64,000 nucleotides of DNA from Candidatus Omnitrophota bacterium (GTDB taxonomy: Bacteria; Omnitrophota; Gorgyraeia; Velamenicoccales; Velamenicoccaceae). Of the stretch, positions 8,939-19,900 are shown piece by piece. The stretch lies in NCBI GenBank assembly GCA_003451585.1, contig DMEU01000015.1, forward strand, positions 23,106 through 87,105, read 5' to 3'. The notes beneath the pieces were generated by a model. That model ran no database searches and was not told the origin of the DNA. It was given only the letters and a program-made list of their open reading frames with translations. A program made the position numbers and the translations under genes. Numbering within the stretch: position 1 is the stretch's first letter; every line of letters begins with the position of its first letter.

Positions 8939-10167
8939 TTCACCTCCAGGATCACGCTCTTGATACGCCGCGCGAGCACCTTTTCAACTGTAAATACTCC
9001 GCCGGCCGCCTCGATACGTTCCCCTTCAGCCGGGATCCTTCCGAAAATATCTAGCAGGAAACCGGCTATAGTATCATAATCCCCTTGAGGTATATCTATG
9101 TGGCAATCATCACATGCCTTATAGACCGGCGCCTTGCCGCTTATACGGAATGTCTTAGGGCCGATCTCTTCTACCAGCTTTTCCCTGACCTTGAACTCAT
9201 CATACACTTCCCCGAACACCTCTTCTAAGATATCCTGCAAGGTCACAAGGCCTGATGTACCGCCATATTCATCCACTACTATAGCCATGCTGCACTTCTG
9301 CTTATAGAAATCCTTGATAAGCTCGTCGATACGTTTTGTCTCCGGGACGAACATGACCGGTTTTATCAGATCGGCAAGCGCGAAAGATTCCTGTAAAAAA
9401 AGCTCTTTGACCGATACCGCGCCCGTTATATTATCGTATGAATCCTTATAAACAGGCAGCCTGGAGTGGCGCGCCTGGCGCGCAAAATCAACAGCGCGGC
9501 CGCGCTCCCAATTAACGGAAACGGCCTTAATGTCCGTGCGCGGCGTCATGATCTCCTGCGCGGTCGTAGTGGTGAGCTCTAAAATAGACACCACCATCTC
9601 TTTCTCGCTTTTTCCTACGACACCGTGCCTGTGCCCCACCTCGATGACCGTCTTAAACTCTTCCTCGGTCAAGGTAGGTTCTTTTTTCAAATTAAGGCGC
9701 AAAGCCCCTATGATCCCATCGCAGACACGGGTTGCAACAAACAAAAACGGGGTGATAAGGCGTTCAAAAAAATATAGGGGCGCGGAGACTAAATAGCTCA
9801 ATCTTTCATTATTATGGATAGCGATAGTCTTTGGGGTAACCTCGCCGAATACCAGCAATATAAGAGTAGTAACGCCTATCGAGACGCTTACTCCCTTTGG
9901 GCCTAAAAGGTCTATCAGGACCGACGTGGTAATGGCGGAGATAGCGATATTAACCAGCGTATTGCCGGCCAATATGGTAGTAAGGCAACGCATAGGGTTT
10001 TCTAAAAGACGTATGATGCGGGAGGTGCTTTTTCCTTCCTGCTTAAGCCGTTTAAGTTTTATGGCATCCAGCGAAAAAAGGGCTGTCTCCGACCCTGAAA
10101 AGAACGCCGACAGGAACAGAAAAACAACCAAAAGCACCAACTTGAGGGCAAGAACGGAAGTGAACAT
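8935..10167 (-). CDS. CNNM/CorC-type protein with CorC_HlyC domain
   Basis: Full-length (410 residues) CNNM family member. The DUF21 membrane domain begins FFSGSETALFSLDAIKLKRLK. Next come TLTEEEFKTVIEVG, two CBS repeats (~195-310, with VVDEYGGTSGLVTLQDILEE), and a C-terminal CorC_HlyC domain (GDYDTIAGFLLDIFGRIPAEG). Bacterial relatives are Mg2+ efflux or homeostasis factors, once mis-named hemolysins. AAGG precedes the start. It sits 5 bases downstream of the YggT gene in the same operon. Confidence 0.93.
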   Translation of the reverse strand: MFTSVLALKLVLLVVFLFLSAFFSGSETALFSLDAIKLKRLKQEGKSTSRIIRLLENPMRCLTTILAGNTLVNIAISAITTSVLIDLLGPKGVSVSIGVTTLILLVFGEVTPKTIAIHNNERLSYLVSAPLYFFERLITPFLFVATRVCDGIIGALRLNLKKEPTLTEEEFKTVIEVGHRHGVVGKSEKEMVVSILELTTTTAQEIMTPRTDIKAVSVNWERGRAVDFARQARHSRLPVYKDSYDNITGAVSVKELFLQESFALADLIKPVMFVPETKRIDELIKDFYKQKCSMAIVVDEYGGTSGLVTLQDILEEVFGEVYDEFKVREKLVEEIGPKTFRISGKAPVYKACDDCHIDIPQGDYDTIAGFLLDIFGRIPAEGERIEAAGGVFTVEKVLARRIKSVILEVK

Positions 10168-10172
10168 ATTTT

Positions 10173-10475
10173 TTACCTTAAGCGAAGGCTCACATCAAGG
10201 AGCGTGCGGACCAGGAAAGACTTCAAAAACATAATCGCCAGGATAGCGATAATAGGTGATATATCAATACCTAAATTAAGGGATAAAGGCAGAAGGCGGC
10301 GTATCTGATAAAGGATCGGCTCCGTAACCGACTGTAGCACGCGCACAATAGGATTATGCGGGTCCGGATTGACCCAACTGATAAGGGCACGAATAATGAT
10401 AAGCCAATAGAAGACCGTCAGGCCTACCTCTAAGACCTGCGCTATCGCTGCAAGTAAATTAGCAAATATGAACAT
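10173..10475 (-). CDS. YggT family membrane protein
   Basis: Small (100 residues) two-segment membrane protein of the YggT family. Its signature is IIIRALISWVNPDPHNPIVR followed by TEPILYQIRRLLP, then a second hydrophobic segment. The biochemical role is unclear; members are tied to osmotic tolerance and to division genes in other bacteria. AAGGTG precedes the ATG. It is the first gene of the CNNM operon, just downstream of a palindromic element. Confidence 0.9.
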   Translation of the reverse strand: MFIFANLLAAIAQVLEVGLTVFYWLIIIRALISWVNPDPHNPIVRVLQSVTEPILYQIRRLLPLSLNLGIDISPIIAILAIMFLKSFLVRTLLDVSLRLR

Positions 10476-10488
10476 TAAACACCTTAAT

Positions 10489-10554
10489 GTGTCCGCCTAA
10501 AGCGGATATCAAGCGAAATCCGCCTACGGCGGATCAAACACCTCCGGCGGACAC
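10489..10554. repeat. composite palindromic element (TCCGCC/GGCGGA type)
   Basis: The outer arms GTGTCCGCC (10489-10497) and GGCGGACAC (10546-10554) are exact complements. Nested inside is the perfect palindrome ATCCGCC-TAC-GGCGGAT (10518-10534), plus an imperfect one at 10491-10506. It lies between the HAD gene and the YggT gene, and resembles dispersed REP-like elements. It may also act as a terminator-like structure, although no T-run follows. Confidence 0.65.
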
Positions 10555-10603
10555 TATATCTTTATAACAAATAGCTGCGGCATGGTCAAGGCATAAGGTA
10601 AAA

Positions 10604-11251
10604 TTATCCGCAATACCCCATGAGCTGTTTTAAGTCTTTGAAGAGACGTGCCGGCTTTGCTTTTTTCAGCTCTTGCAGGCGGCTGGATCCTGTAGCAACG
10701 GCTATGGTATCTATGCCGGCGCGCCTGCCTGTTTCGACATCTAAGGCCATATCGCCAACGTAAACAGCATGGACACGGGCCAAATGGAACATTTTAAGCA
10801 GCGTATTCAAGATCAACGGGTGGGGTTTGGCAAAATCAAGCTTATCAGCGCACAAGACCTTATCAAAAAGAACATCGATCTTTAGCCGGCGCAATATGAT
10901 GCGCGTAAAACGGCTCGGCCTGTTGGTGGCTATGGCGGTTTTAATACCTTGCGACTTCAGGCAAAGCAGGAGACTCTTGGCATGCGGCATAAGCCTGATA
11001 TTTTTTCTGAGGCTTTCGGCGTGGTGCTTGCGATAAACGCGGAGGGCGCGCGCAAGGTCCTGGCGCCTCACGAACGGCCTGATCAGATCGGTATCCCCCC
11101 ATCCCACCGCCCTTATGATCTCATCTCTGCTTACAACGGGATACCCCATCTTCTTCATTGTAAAATTGAAACTTCGGATAATAGCCGGATAGGCATCGAC
11201 CAACGTCCCGTCGAGATCGAAGATGAAAAGTTTTTTTTGTTCGACCGGCAT
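10604..11251 (-). CDS. HAD-superfamily phosphatase, phosphoglycolate phosphatase-like
   Basis: HAD subfamily IA hydrolase of 215 residues. Motif I is FIFDLDGTLVDAYPAI, motif II IATNRPSRF, motif III K in DFAKPHPLIL and motif IV YVGDMALDVETG. A helical cap domain lies between motifs I and II. The closest common relatives are phosphoglycolate phosphatase (Gph) and PpaX-type pyrophosphatases; the substrate cannot be told. CAAGGA precedes the ATG. Confidence 0.88.
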   Translation of the reverse strand: MPVEQKKLFIFDLDGTLVDAYPAIIRSFNFTMKKMGYPVVSRDEIIRAVGWGDTDLIRPFVRRQDLARALRVYRKHHAESLRKNIRLMPHAKSLLLCLKSQGIKTAIATNRPSRFTRIILRRLKIDVLFDKVLCADKLDFAKPHPLILNTLLKMFHLARVHAVYVGDMALDVETGRRAGIDTIAVATGSSRLQELKKAKPARLFKDLKQLMGYCG

Positions 11252-11326
11252 CCGTTCGTCCTTGAAATGCTTGTTTTGACAAAAAGGGCGGGATAGACCT
11301 TAACCCCGCCTGAGTCAATAACCCTC

Positions 11327-11908
11327 TTATTCTACCGCTTCATCGCCATAAGATACTGAATTCACTTGCGGACCATCATCAAGCGACGGCATTACCGTTG
11401 ATGGCAGGGCTTCTGTCTCTGCCATATCCGGTACGATCTCCTCAACCGGCGCTTCAGGCACTAAAACAGCCTCAGGTTGCTCTTGCTCATCCTTTTTCTC
11501 TACCACGATAAGCCCTGCTACATTATCGCCGTTTAAGATCTTGTAATCTACGGTCACGTGATCACCCGGCTTTATCTGACCCAAGTCTGTTACATTTTCA
11601 AGGAGCGTCTTATCATCTATTTTTAAAACAGTCTGGACCTCTTCATAGGTATCGTAATCCAGGCGCTGGATGGTCAACTGCTTATTATCGCTATCGACAG
11701 AGACGACCTCTCCCCATACCCATTCGGATCTTTCTTCCATTGCCTGCTCTACAGGGGCCGCGACGATCTCCTGTTCGGCGGGGGTCGAAACGATCTCCTG
11801 TTCGACCGCGGCTAAACCGGCTTCCTGCTCTTCTTGAGCAAAAGCAAAAGGCGCAACAACCATGAACAATGCGATACCCAAAACAAACGCGCTTCTTAAA
11901 ACAGACAT
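11327..11908 (-). CDS. secreted acidic protein with DUF5666-like beta domain
   Basis: The signal peptide ends around APFAFAQ (residues ~18-25). A Glu/Ala/Pro-rich stretch follows with a repeated EQEIV word (residues ~36-56). Then comes a small beta domain, ~68-135, beginning WVWGEVVSVDSDNKQLTI with a later KPGDHVTVDY, the pattern of DUF5666 or OB-like domains. The tail is acidic and proline-rich. AGGAGG precedes the ATG. Function unknown; probably periplasmic or envelope. Confidence 0.75.
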   Translation of the reverse strand: MSVLRSAFVLGIALFMVVAPFAFAQEEQEAGLAAVEQEIVSTPAEQEIVAAPVEQAMEERSEWVWGEVVSVDSDNKQLTIQRLDYDTYEEVQTVLKIDDKTLLENVTDLGQIKPGDHVTVDYKILNGDNVAGLIVVEKKDEQEQPEAVLVPEAPVEEIVPDMAETEALPSTVMPSLDDGPQVNSVSYGDEAVE

Positions 11909-11922
11909 ATGAGACCTCCTTT

Positions 11923-12963
11923 TTAAAACTCTAACCTCAACTTTTCAGCCAATTCCGCGCAAAGCCTGTGGGCCATGCGTGTAGAGCCCTGCGACAGGCC
12001 ATTGCAACCACAGCTTGTAGTGATCAAAGCGCCGTTCTTCAATAAACCCGGGCACTTCCTTAAAATATCAAATAGCTTCCCAGCCAAACCAGGGGCCAAG
12101 AGAGCCTCTTCACTCGTAGGCACAATGCCTACAGCAGGTATCCCGCCGCGTTTTAAAAATGAAGAAAGCGGTTTTTCATAAAGAAGAAGCTTGTCTAAGT
12201 AACCGAACGCGTCAAAATTAAGTATGTCGACATCCGTCTCCATGACCATCTCCCAATCTGTATTGCCGCAACAATGGATACCGGCTAAGGCGCCATTATC
12301 ATGTATAACTCTTACCACATGATTTATCTTTTCGATTATGACTTCCCGCGGCAGGGAACACTGGCTTGTGCCCACTGCCACAAGATACGGTTCGTCGACA
12401 AAAATGATCACCTTTGCCCCGGAGTGCGCCCTCAGGCGGCGGATGACCCAGGAGGCCTTCATCGCCAAAAAATGCGGCAACAGGTCGCTCAACTCGGCAT
12501 TGAAAATAATGGGGTTCTTGTTCTCATCGGAAAGCGACAACCCTAAGCTTATGGGCCCTATCACCTGCGCCTTGGCCCAGCCCTGCCAATTCAATCCGCT
12601 CAGGCGCTGGGAAAAAATATGCAAACCCTCGGCGTACTCCCGGCTGACGGCGAAATAATCCACATCGGCGCTTTGTGTCTTGTTAAAACAATCTTCCAGT
12701 TGTGCGACATAAGATTCGCTTACTGTATCTACCCAGACGCTCTTTGTGGCCTCATCAAGCATAAAACCCGGGAACTTTTCGCAGAATTGGACATACATAT
12801 TTTCTGAAAACGCCCGCCTTGGCAGTTGCGGCCAAAACGGTATGTGGGAGCCGAGGACGTCGAAAACAAAATCAAGCGCGCCCAAGGCATCGCCATATGG
12901 CAGGCTTCCTACGCCGGTAGCTAAAAAATTACCTTTGATATCGCTTAACAGGCTGTTTGTCAT
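11923..12963 (-). CDS. MetE/uroporphyrinogen-decarboxylase-like protein
   Basis: About 346 residues of the UROD/MetE TIM-barrel type. The N-terminal ATGVGSLPYGDALGALDFVF and the putative metal ligands in AGIHCCGNTDW and TTSCGCNG resemble methionine synthase II-like corrinoid/thiol methyltransferases. I prefer ATG 12963, which has AGGTGA as ribosome site overlapping the LacI stop; a GTG at 12975 is an alternative that would overlap it by 4 bases. It probably shares a transcript with the LacI regulator. The real methyl donor and acceptor are unknown. Confidence 0.75.
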   Translation of the reverse strand: MTNSLLSDIKGNFLATGVGSLPYGDALGALDFVFDVLGSHIPFWPQLPRRAFSENMYVQFCEKFPGFMLDEATKSVWVDTVSESYVAQLEDCFNKTQSADVDYFAVSREYAEGLHIFSQRLSGLNWQGWAKAQVIGPISLGLSLSDENKNPIIFNAELSDLLPHFLAMKASWVIRRLRAHSGAKVIIFVDEPYLVAVGTSQCSLPREVIIEKINHVVRVIHDNGALAGIHCCGNTDWEMVMETDVDILNFDAFGYLDKLLLYEKPLSSFLKRGGIPAVGIVPTSEEALLAPGLAGKLFDILRKCPGLLKNGALITTSCGCNGLSQGSTRMAHRLCAELAEKLRLEF

Positions 12964-12971
12964 TGGGTTGA

Positions 12972-13976
12972 TCACCTAGGCGGCTTTACGGAGTCACGGA
13001 TAATAAGCTCGCATGACAAGAGGCTGCGCCTTATCTCCCGTCCCGGGTCCTGCATCTTCAAATACACTTCTTTTACTGCCGCCTGGGCCATTTCTTTTAA
13101 AGGCTGGCGCATCGTCGTCAGGGCGACCGGGCCGTAAAGGCATACTGGATCGTCGTCAAAACCTATGACCGAGATATCATCCGGCACCTTGACGCTGTTT
13201 TCCAGAAAAACGCTTACCGCTTCCATAGCCATATCGTCTGAAGAGACGAAGACAGCCGTAGGCCGCACGGATAGTTCAAGCAGCTTATGAGCTGCGTCGC
13301 GCGCTGATTTACGGGAATAATCGCCTTTTAATATATAGTCTTCCCGTACAGTGATACCTGCTTTTTCTAAGGAAAGCCTGTACCCTTCAAGCCTTTGAAG
13401 TGCGGCCTGGCTCATAAGGTCTCCTGAGATAAAAGCTATCCTTTCATGCCCCATATGCAAAAGATATTCCGTAGCGGTCTGCGCGCCTTTGACATTATCT
13501 ACGCTGATGCTGGAGATCTCCAGCTTCGGATCAAAATAATTCATGACCACGACAGGTATGCCAAGGTTTGAAAATTCCTCCACATGGGCCATGTTACTTA
13601 TTATGTCGGCAAATACTACGCCCCCTACGGCAGCGATATTTATAGGAGTTTTCCCGTCCGTAAGATGCATCAGCAGGTCTGCCCTCAAAGAGTCGCAGGC
13701 GATGGCCGTGCTGCGGAATATCTCCATAGCGTAAAAAGAATAAAATATCCCCTCGTAGCGCGGGATCTCCAATCCTATAGTGTTGTTGGACCCGCTGGCA
13801 AGGCGCTGGGCCGAGATATTCGGCTTGAATTTAAGCCGCTTTACGGCATCTTCCACGCGGCGGCGGTTTTCTTCCTTAACGGTAGGAAATTTATTTATGA
13901 CGCGCGAGACGGTGGTTATGGAAACCCCTGCCAGGCGCGCCACATCCTCTATACCGGCAACTTTATTTTTTACCAT
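12972..13976 (-). CDS. LacI-family transcriptional regulator
   Basis: The N-terminal LacI helix-turn-helix reads GIEDVARLAGVSITTVSRVINKFPTVKEENRRRVEDAVKRLKFKPN (given here only to locate it, residues ~8-53). Confidence 0.9.
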   Translation of the reverse strand: MVKNKVAGIEDVARLAGVSITTVSRVINKFPTVKEENRRRVEDAVKRLKFKPNISAQRLASGSNNTIGLEIPRYEGIFYSFYAMEIFRSTAIACDSLRADLLMHLTDGKTPINIAAVGGVVFADIISNMAHVEEFSNLGIPVVVMNYFDPKLEISSISVDNVKGAQTATEYLLHMGHERIAFISGDLMSQAALQRLEGYRLSLEKAGITVREDYILKGDYSRKSARDAAHKLLELSVRPTAVFVSSDDMAMEAVSVFLENSVKVPDDISVIGFDDDPVCLYGPVALTTMRQPLKEMAQAAVKEVYLKMQDPGREIRRSLLSCELIIRDSVKPPR

Positions 13977-16900
13977 ATCTGGATCCTCTCGAGAAAGCTA
14001 AAGCCCGCGGGTTATGGCCGCAGGCTTTTAAGATCTCTTATCTGTTCAATAAACGCCGCGATGGACCTAGCTCACCATATCCCCGATTTTGATCTTTGCG
14101 CCGGATGTAACATTCTTGATATCCGCCGCGGAGATCTCTTTTCGGGTCTGGATCACTTCAACAGTAGCTATTTTTTGCGTATTGCGGTAAATGGAATACG
14201 TGTGGCCTACCTTGGCCCCGTCTTCCTCGCCCATATCGATTATTACAAAATTATTCTCTTCATTTATAGCCAAAACCTGGCCGGCTGTCGGGGCTTTTTT
14301 CCCGCCGCCTGAGTCTTCAGATGCTTTAACCACTATGGGCTGCAACTGCACGACACGGCTGTCTCTTGCGCTGACTTCCTTGGTCTGTGCGCGGACCTGC
14401 TTTATATCATCCTTGACCTGAATTATCTGGTCTACGCGTTCCTGCAGGATATTATCCAATTCAGAGAGCCTCTTTGCCAGCACTTCGCGTTCCTGCTGTA
14501 AGTCCACGAGCCTGGTCTCAAGAGAGCTCTTCTTATCACCTAAGGCCATAAGCCGGCTCTTGAGCTCAAAATTCTCCGAGCGAAGATTTATCAATTGCTC
14601 GCTGATAGCCTTCTTGTCTCTTTTTTCTCTGACAAGGTCCTCGGAAAGCGTCTCCGCCAATTTTTCATTATAGACGAGCCGGCGTTCAAGGTCCACCTTG
14701 CTATCCAAGGTGGTCTTTAACTGCAGCTCAAGTTTGCGGCCCTCTTCCATGGCCTTCTCGGTCTTTAACTGCGTATCGGACAACTGACTGTTGAGATTCT
14801 TTGCCTCGATCTCAAGCGAGGCCTTTTCCCTTAAGATGTTCGCCCAATAGGCATCATCCGTCGGAGCTCCGGCAACGGTTATAGGCATGGACGTCACGGC
14901 AGCCTCATCTTGCGAGACCCCGGACTTTTTCAACTTAGATACTTCGTCTTCCAGCTCTTTTTTCTGTTTGGCTAAGTCCTGGACCTTTTCTACAAGTGCG
15001 GCGCGCTCTTTGGTGACAAGGTCGAACTTGCCTTCGAGGCCTTCGCGTTCTTTGGCGAGTGAATCAAATTTAACGCGCAGATCGCCGAACTCGGCATCCA
15101 CCTTTTTTTTAGCCGCGAGTACTGAAGACAACTGCTGGCCTAAAGATTGTTTTTCGGTCTGCCATTCTGTTTCTTTCTGGGTGAATTGATTGCGGAGGGA
15201 TTTATTGACGTTGTTCAATTGGAAGGCAATGACCAGCGCTATAGCGCACAAAGCTGCGAGTCCGACGAGCAGAATTTTTATCTTGTTCATTACACCTCCC
15301 TATTTGCATTCAAGATTACCATATAACTGGAAGGTGCGCAAGAAAAATTTGCGTCTTTTTAAAATATTACCCCTTCTCTGCCAGTAAGTTAAGAGTTTTG
15401 GCAGAGGTCACTCACCGACCTCGGCAAAAGTATGGCGTATAATAAGGCTGGCAGCTCCTAAAGCTATGGCATCTTCTCCAAGGCGCGAAGGGATGATCTT
15501 GACCGCGCCTGCGGCCTCTTGAAAACACCATTCGCCTACGGCCTGGCGTATCTCTTCGATCAAGGCGATACCGGCCTGCTCTATACCACCGCCTATTATG
15601 ACCATCTGGGGATTTAAAAGATTCACTAAGTAAGCTGTACGCACGCCCAGGCGCTGGCCGGCCTTACGCACTATATCAATAGCCAGAGGCTCGCCTTTTT
15701 TAGCGGCTTCAAAAATGGACCCCAGCGTAACCTTTTCCGGGTCTAGAGAAGCCCCTTTCTGGCCGCTCGCGTCCTTGCTCCATTTCGAAAGCTTTAAATA
15801 CTCCTCTCGGATGCCGCAATCGGCCTCCCACCTGTCCAAAAAGTACGGTGTCTGCCTCCTGTCGCTATGGATAGCTACCTCGCCGGCGCATCCTGAATAT
15901 CCGCGATAGATCTCATTATTAAGCATCAGGCCGCAACCCACCCCTGAGAACATATAGACCAGGTCCTTTACGTCGGATTCCAGCGCCAGCCACTGTTCGC
16001 CAAAACAGGCGACTGTGGCATCGTTCTCTATCACGACAGGGTATCGGAATTCACGCTCAAGGATATCTTTCAAAGGAATAGTAACATCGACATAATGATA
16101 ACTGTCACCTACACGCTCAGGCCAGCGGACTTTTTCCCGCCTGGAATCGACCACTCCGGCTATGCCTATCCCTATGCCGCGTATTCGCGGCCGTTCGTTC
16201 TTGGCGCGGTCCATAAGCTCGCCGGCGATCTCGAGGATGCTGTCTACGACCTCTTTGACATGGCAGCCGGCCTTGTCTTTCTTGACCTTGTGAACGATAC
16301 GGCCGCTTAGGTCCGTCACCACGCCAATCGTGTTAAGGAGATTTACGCCGATACCCATCGTATACCCGGAAGAAGCGTTCAAATCCAATAAGAGCGGCCT
16401 GCGTCCGCCCTTGGATACATCAAATTCTTTTTCAAAGACTATCTTCTGGTGCAAAAAATCATCGACGTAATTCGATACCGTCACGACGTTTAAGCCTATA
16501 AGACCTGAAATATCGGTCTTGCTTATCGGGCCGCGACGCCTTATGGCATCAAGGATAAAAAGATTTTTCCTGGCGCGCTCGCTTAAGTTCTCTCCCTTGA
16601 AATATGATTCTTTCATTGATCCTTTATCTTTAAGAACTCTTCGATCTTTTTGTCTTTTTTGGCCAGCGCAAAAAGTACGGACCATATTACCATATTGCGC
16701 ATATAGTGGTCCCCAAAAATATAGCTGCCGTCGGAAGCCGAATACATATCCGGCTGGTTCCAGGGGTTTAACATATTTTGCGCGGCGTTATCCCAGGCCT
16801 TTTTGGCAAGTGCCAGCCCCTCGGGCCTTAAACCCTCGTAAATGGCCAGGCTTGCAACACTATATGTTATACCGAACCAGATGTTCTCCGACTGCGAGTT

Positions 16901-19900
16901 CGACTTGTCCTTCTCCGCTCCAGGCAATACCGCATTAACCACGCCGAATGGGGAGACGGAACCGTTGAGCTCAAAGATGGTCAAAAGGGCGCGCTTTACC
17001 TTATCCTGTGAAACTATATAACCCAGGCCGAGCAAATGCGCTATCCACTGTCCGGTCAGCTGTGCCGCCATACAGGCAGCGCTTGCTTTCTGAAGCTTAA
17101 CCTGATGCAACAACTGCTGTTCGCTCAATCCCTCTTTAGCGTTATTATACGTTATAAAGTACTTTTTATTCCATAATTTTTTCTCGAAACTGGCCTGCCC
17201 TTTTTTAAACCATAGCTGGGCCTCCTGCTGCATATCGCTATCCTGCATCAAACCCGATATCTTCTCCAGGCTAAGCAAGCTTGCCAGAAAAATACCGGAT
17301 GTATATGAACTAGTCCCATGAAAACCCCAAAGGTCGAATGTCTGGTCAGCTCCTTCATTGTCCGGTAGAAAATCCTTGTTCTTATCAGTTGCGGCAAGCC
17401 AGTAGAACGCCTTTTTTATAAATGGGTACATCTTCCTTAAAAAACCTTCATCACCTGTAAATAGGAAATCGCGCCAGCATAAAAGGATGAATTTGGAATT
17501 AAGGTCTTTCCAGAGAAGGCCGTTGGTGCTATTGGACGCCAGGTCGCTCCTCTTATACCCCAGGTCGTGCGGGACATACCCTTGCGGGCGCTGCGCTTCG
17601 GCAAATTCAACCATCTCTTTTAATTCTAAATTAGGAAAGAACACGGCCAGGGGCAAAGAGCCATAGAACCTCACGTCGAGTGTGCCCAATAGGGGGCAGC
17701 ATTGAGGCGACTCAAAAATACCGAACCTGTTCCTCTTGGTCCATAGGCTGCCGGAAACTATCGGGTAGAGATTGTTCGCCAACGCGTCAAAAAGCCAGGG
17801 GTCCAGCTTTAAGGCGGCCAGCTCTTTCTGCCATGCTTTTGTCCCGGCATAAAGAGAAGCGAGCCTGCCTGATACAGCTCCGACAACTTCCCCCACATTC
17901 CTGAAGTTGGCCTCATACATATGGCCTTCGCCATAATTCGGGAAATACCAGGAAAGGACGAATGTTATAGTAGCGCTCGTTTTAGGCTTTAGCTCGACCT
18001 TGGCGGCCAAGGCCCCTGCGGCCTGAAAACTCTCTGATTGCACAACCCGCTCTGTATTGGCATTCGGCAAGACCCCGCTATCGGCAAAATGAGACCAGCA
18101 TTCACCAAGCGTCTCACTCGACTTATCAAAGACAAAGTGCCTGGCCTGCATATTCCATTCGCCTAAATACGAGGCCTCAATACGTTTATCTTTTAAGATG
18201 CTCAAGGCCATTTCTCCTGCGCTCGGGTCGGAGCTCTGAGCCTTCTTATTATAAAAATACAGGCTGAGGGCATCCTTGGAATCCGCAATCTGGTTAAACC
18301 TGCCCACAGCCCATTCGCCTATGATATTGCGGCCCACACCTAAAAGGGAAACGGTGATCGCGCGCGAAAATGGATTAGTAACCTTAAACTTAAAGATCGC
18401 GCACGGCATACCGGAGTTTTTCTCGTCGCCGCGCACAAAAGGCGAAAAGGCCTCCAACGCCACGCTGACCGGAAGCTCATCATCCTGATAATCCAACGAG
18501 GCGAACGGGAATACGCCGCGGAACTTGATCGACTCGACGCCTGCTATGCCCGATACGCCCGGCGTCTGGAGGAGCCTGGCTATCTTTTTACCTTTATCCT
18601 TGACGAATATGCCAAAGTGAAAACCCGGAATACCCTTAATGCCTTTTGGATCGCTGCTTTCAAGAGGCTTGTGGGTATTGTTTAAGAAAGTAAAATTATC
18701 GATCACGCCGCTTGGAAAGATCTCCAGCTTGCCGGCGCCGATGCCGCCGAGCGGCACGCCTGATTTAACATTCTGGTCTGAAGTATATATTGGCATAAGA
18801 TAAATTTCAGTTGTTTAGTATTTACTAAACAACTGATCAGCAATGATTACTTTTCTACTACCTCCACCATATCAAACGCCGAGCCTTCTAAACCGCCCGG
18901 CCCGACCACCGCGATATTGACGACTTTTATCCCAATAGTCGAATAATCCGTTGTCAGTTCCGGACTGTTCGGTATATTGGCTATGGTGCCCGTCTCGCCT
19001 GACCACTCATAGGCGTATACAGGCGTCATACAGCCCGTCTGAGGATTTGAAGTCGTCACAATAAACCTGATGGGCTTACCCTTTTCCTGCCTGGCAGGAT
19101 GAGCTGTCAGGTCAACGTCTAAGCTTGCGGCCTCTTGGACACCGGCAACCGCCTCAGGCCTGAAAACACCGTCTAAGAATAACTTCAAGGCATACTTCAA
19201 TTCTTTTTTCTCTTCTATCTCGTTTAACCTGTCGGCGCACTTGCGGCATATTTCGTTATTCTCTACGTCCAACCCAAGCCCTTTGGCAGTATCTATACAA
19301 CTTCCGTAGGACTCAGCGGCCTTATCGGTTAGGCCGTTATACTGGTCTAACAGGCCTATCTGATAAAGCGCAGGTAGTGACAGGTGCCCCGGTGCCTCGT
19401 CATCTTTGGCCTTTAAAAAATATTCGACTGCCGCACCTATATCCTTTAACGCGTACGCGGATATGACACCGAGCCTGAAATTCACGGCGGCCTTTCGGCC
19501 ATAACCGGCATAATTGAGAAGGAGCTCCTTATATCTTTCTGCCGCGTCTTTATACTCTTTTATGCGCTCAAGATTAAAAGCGCGGCGATACTGTGAATCA
19601 CCGTCAAAAGCCGCAAGCCCGGCCAAAGCGTATGCCTTTTTATACATGTCCTCTGCATATACCGGGGCTATCGCCTCGGATCCGCCCTGATGGGCAAAAA
19701 GATCTGCGATCTTTACGGCCTGGCGCGCCCACAAGTCTTTATCCCCGGAGACCTTATCCAGATATACCTCAAACAAGGCCTTTGCAAGATAGACATTGTT
19801 ATCTTTTAAAAATTTATCGGCTTCCGCCTTCAGGCCGTCTGCGGGAAGATCCGACGCTATGAGTCCAGCGGCATAGACCTCATACAGCCGCCTGGACAAG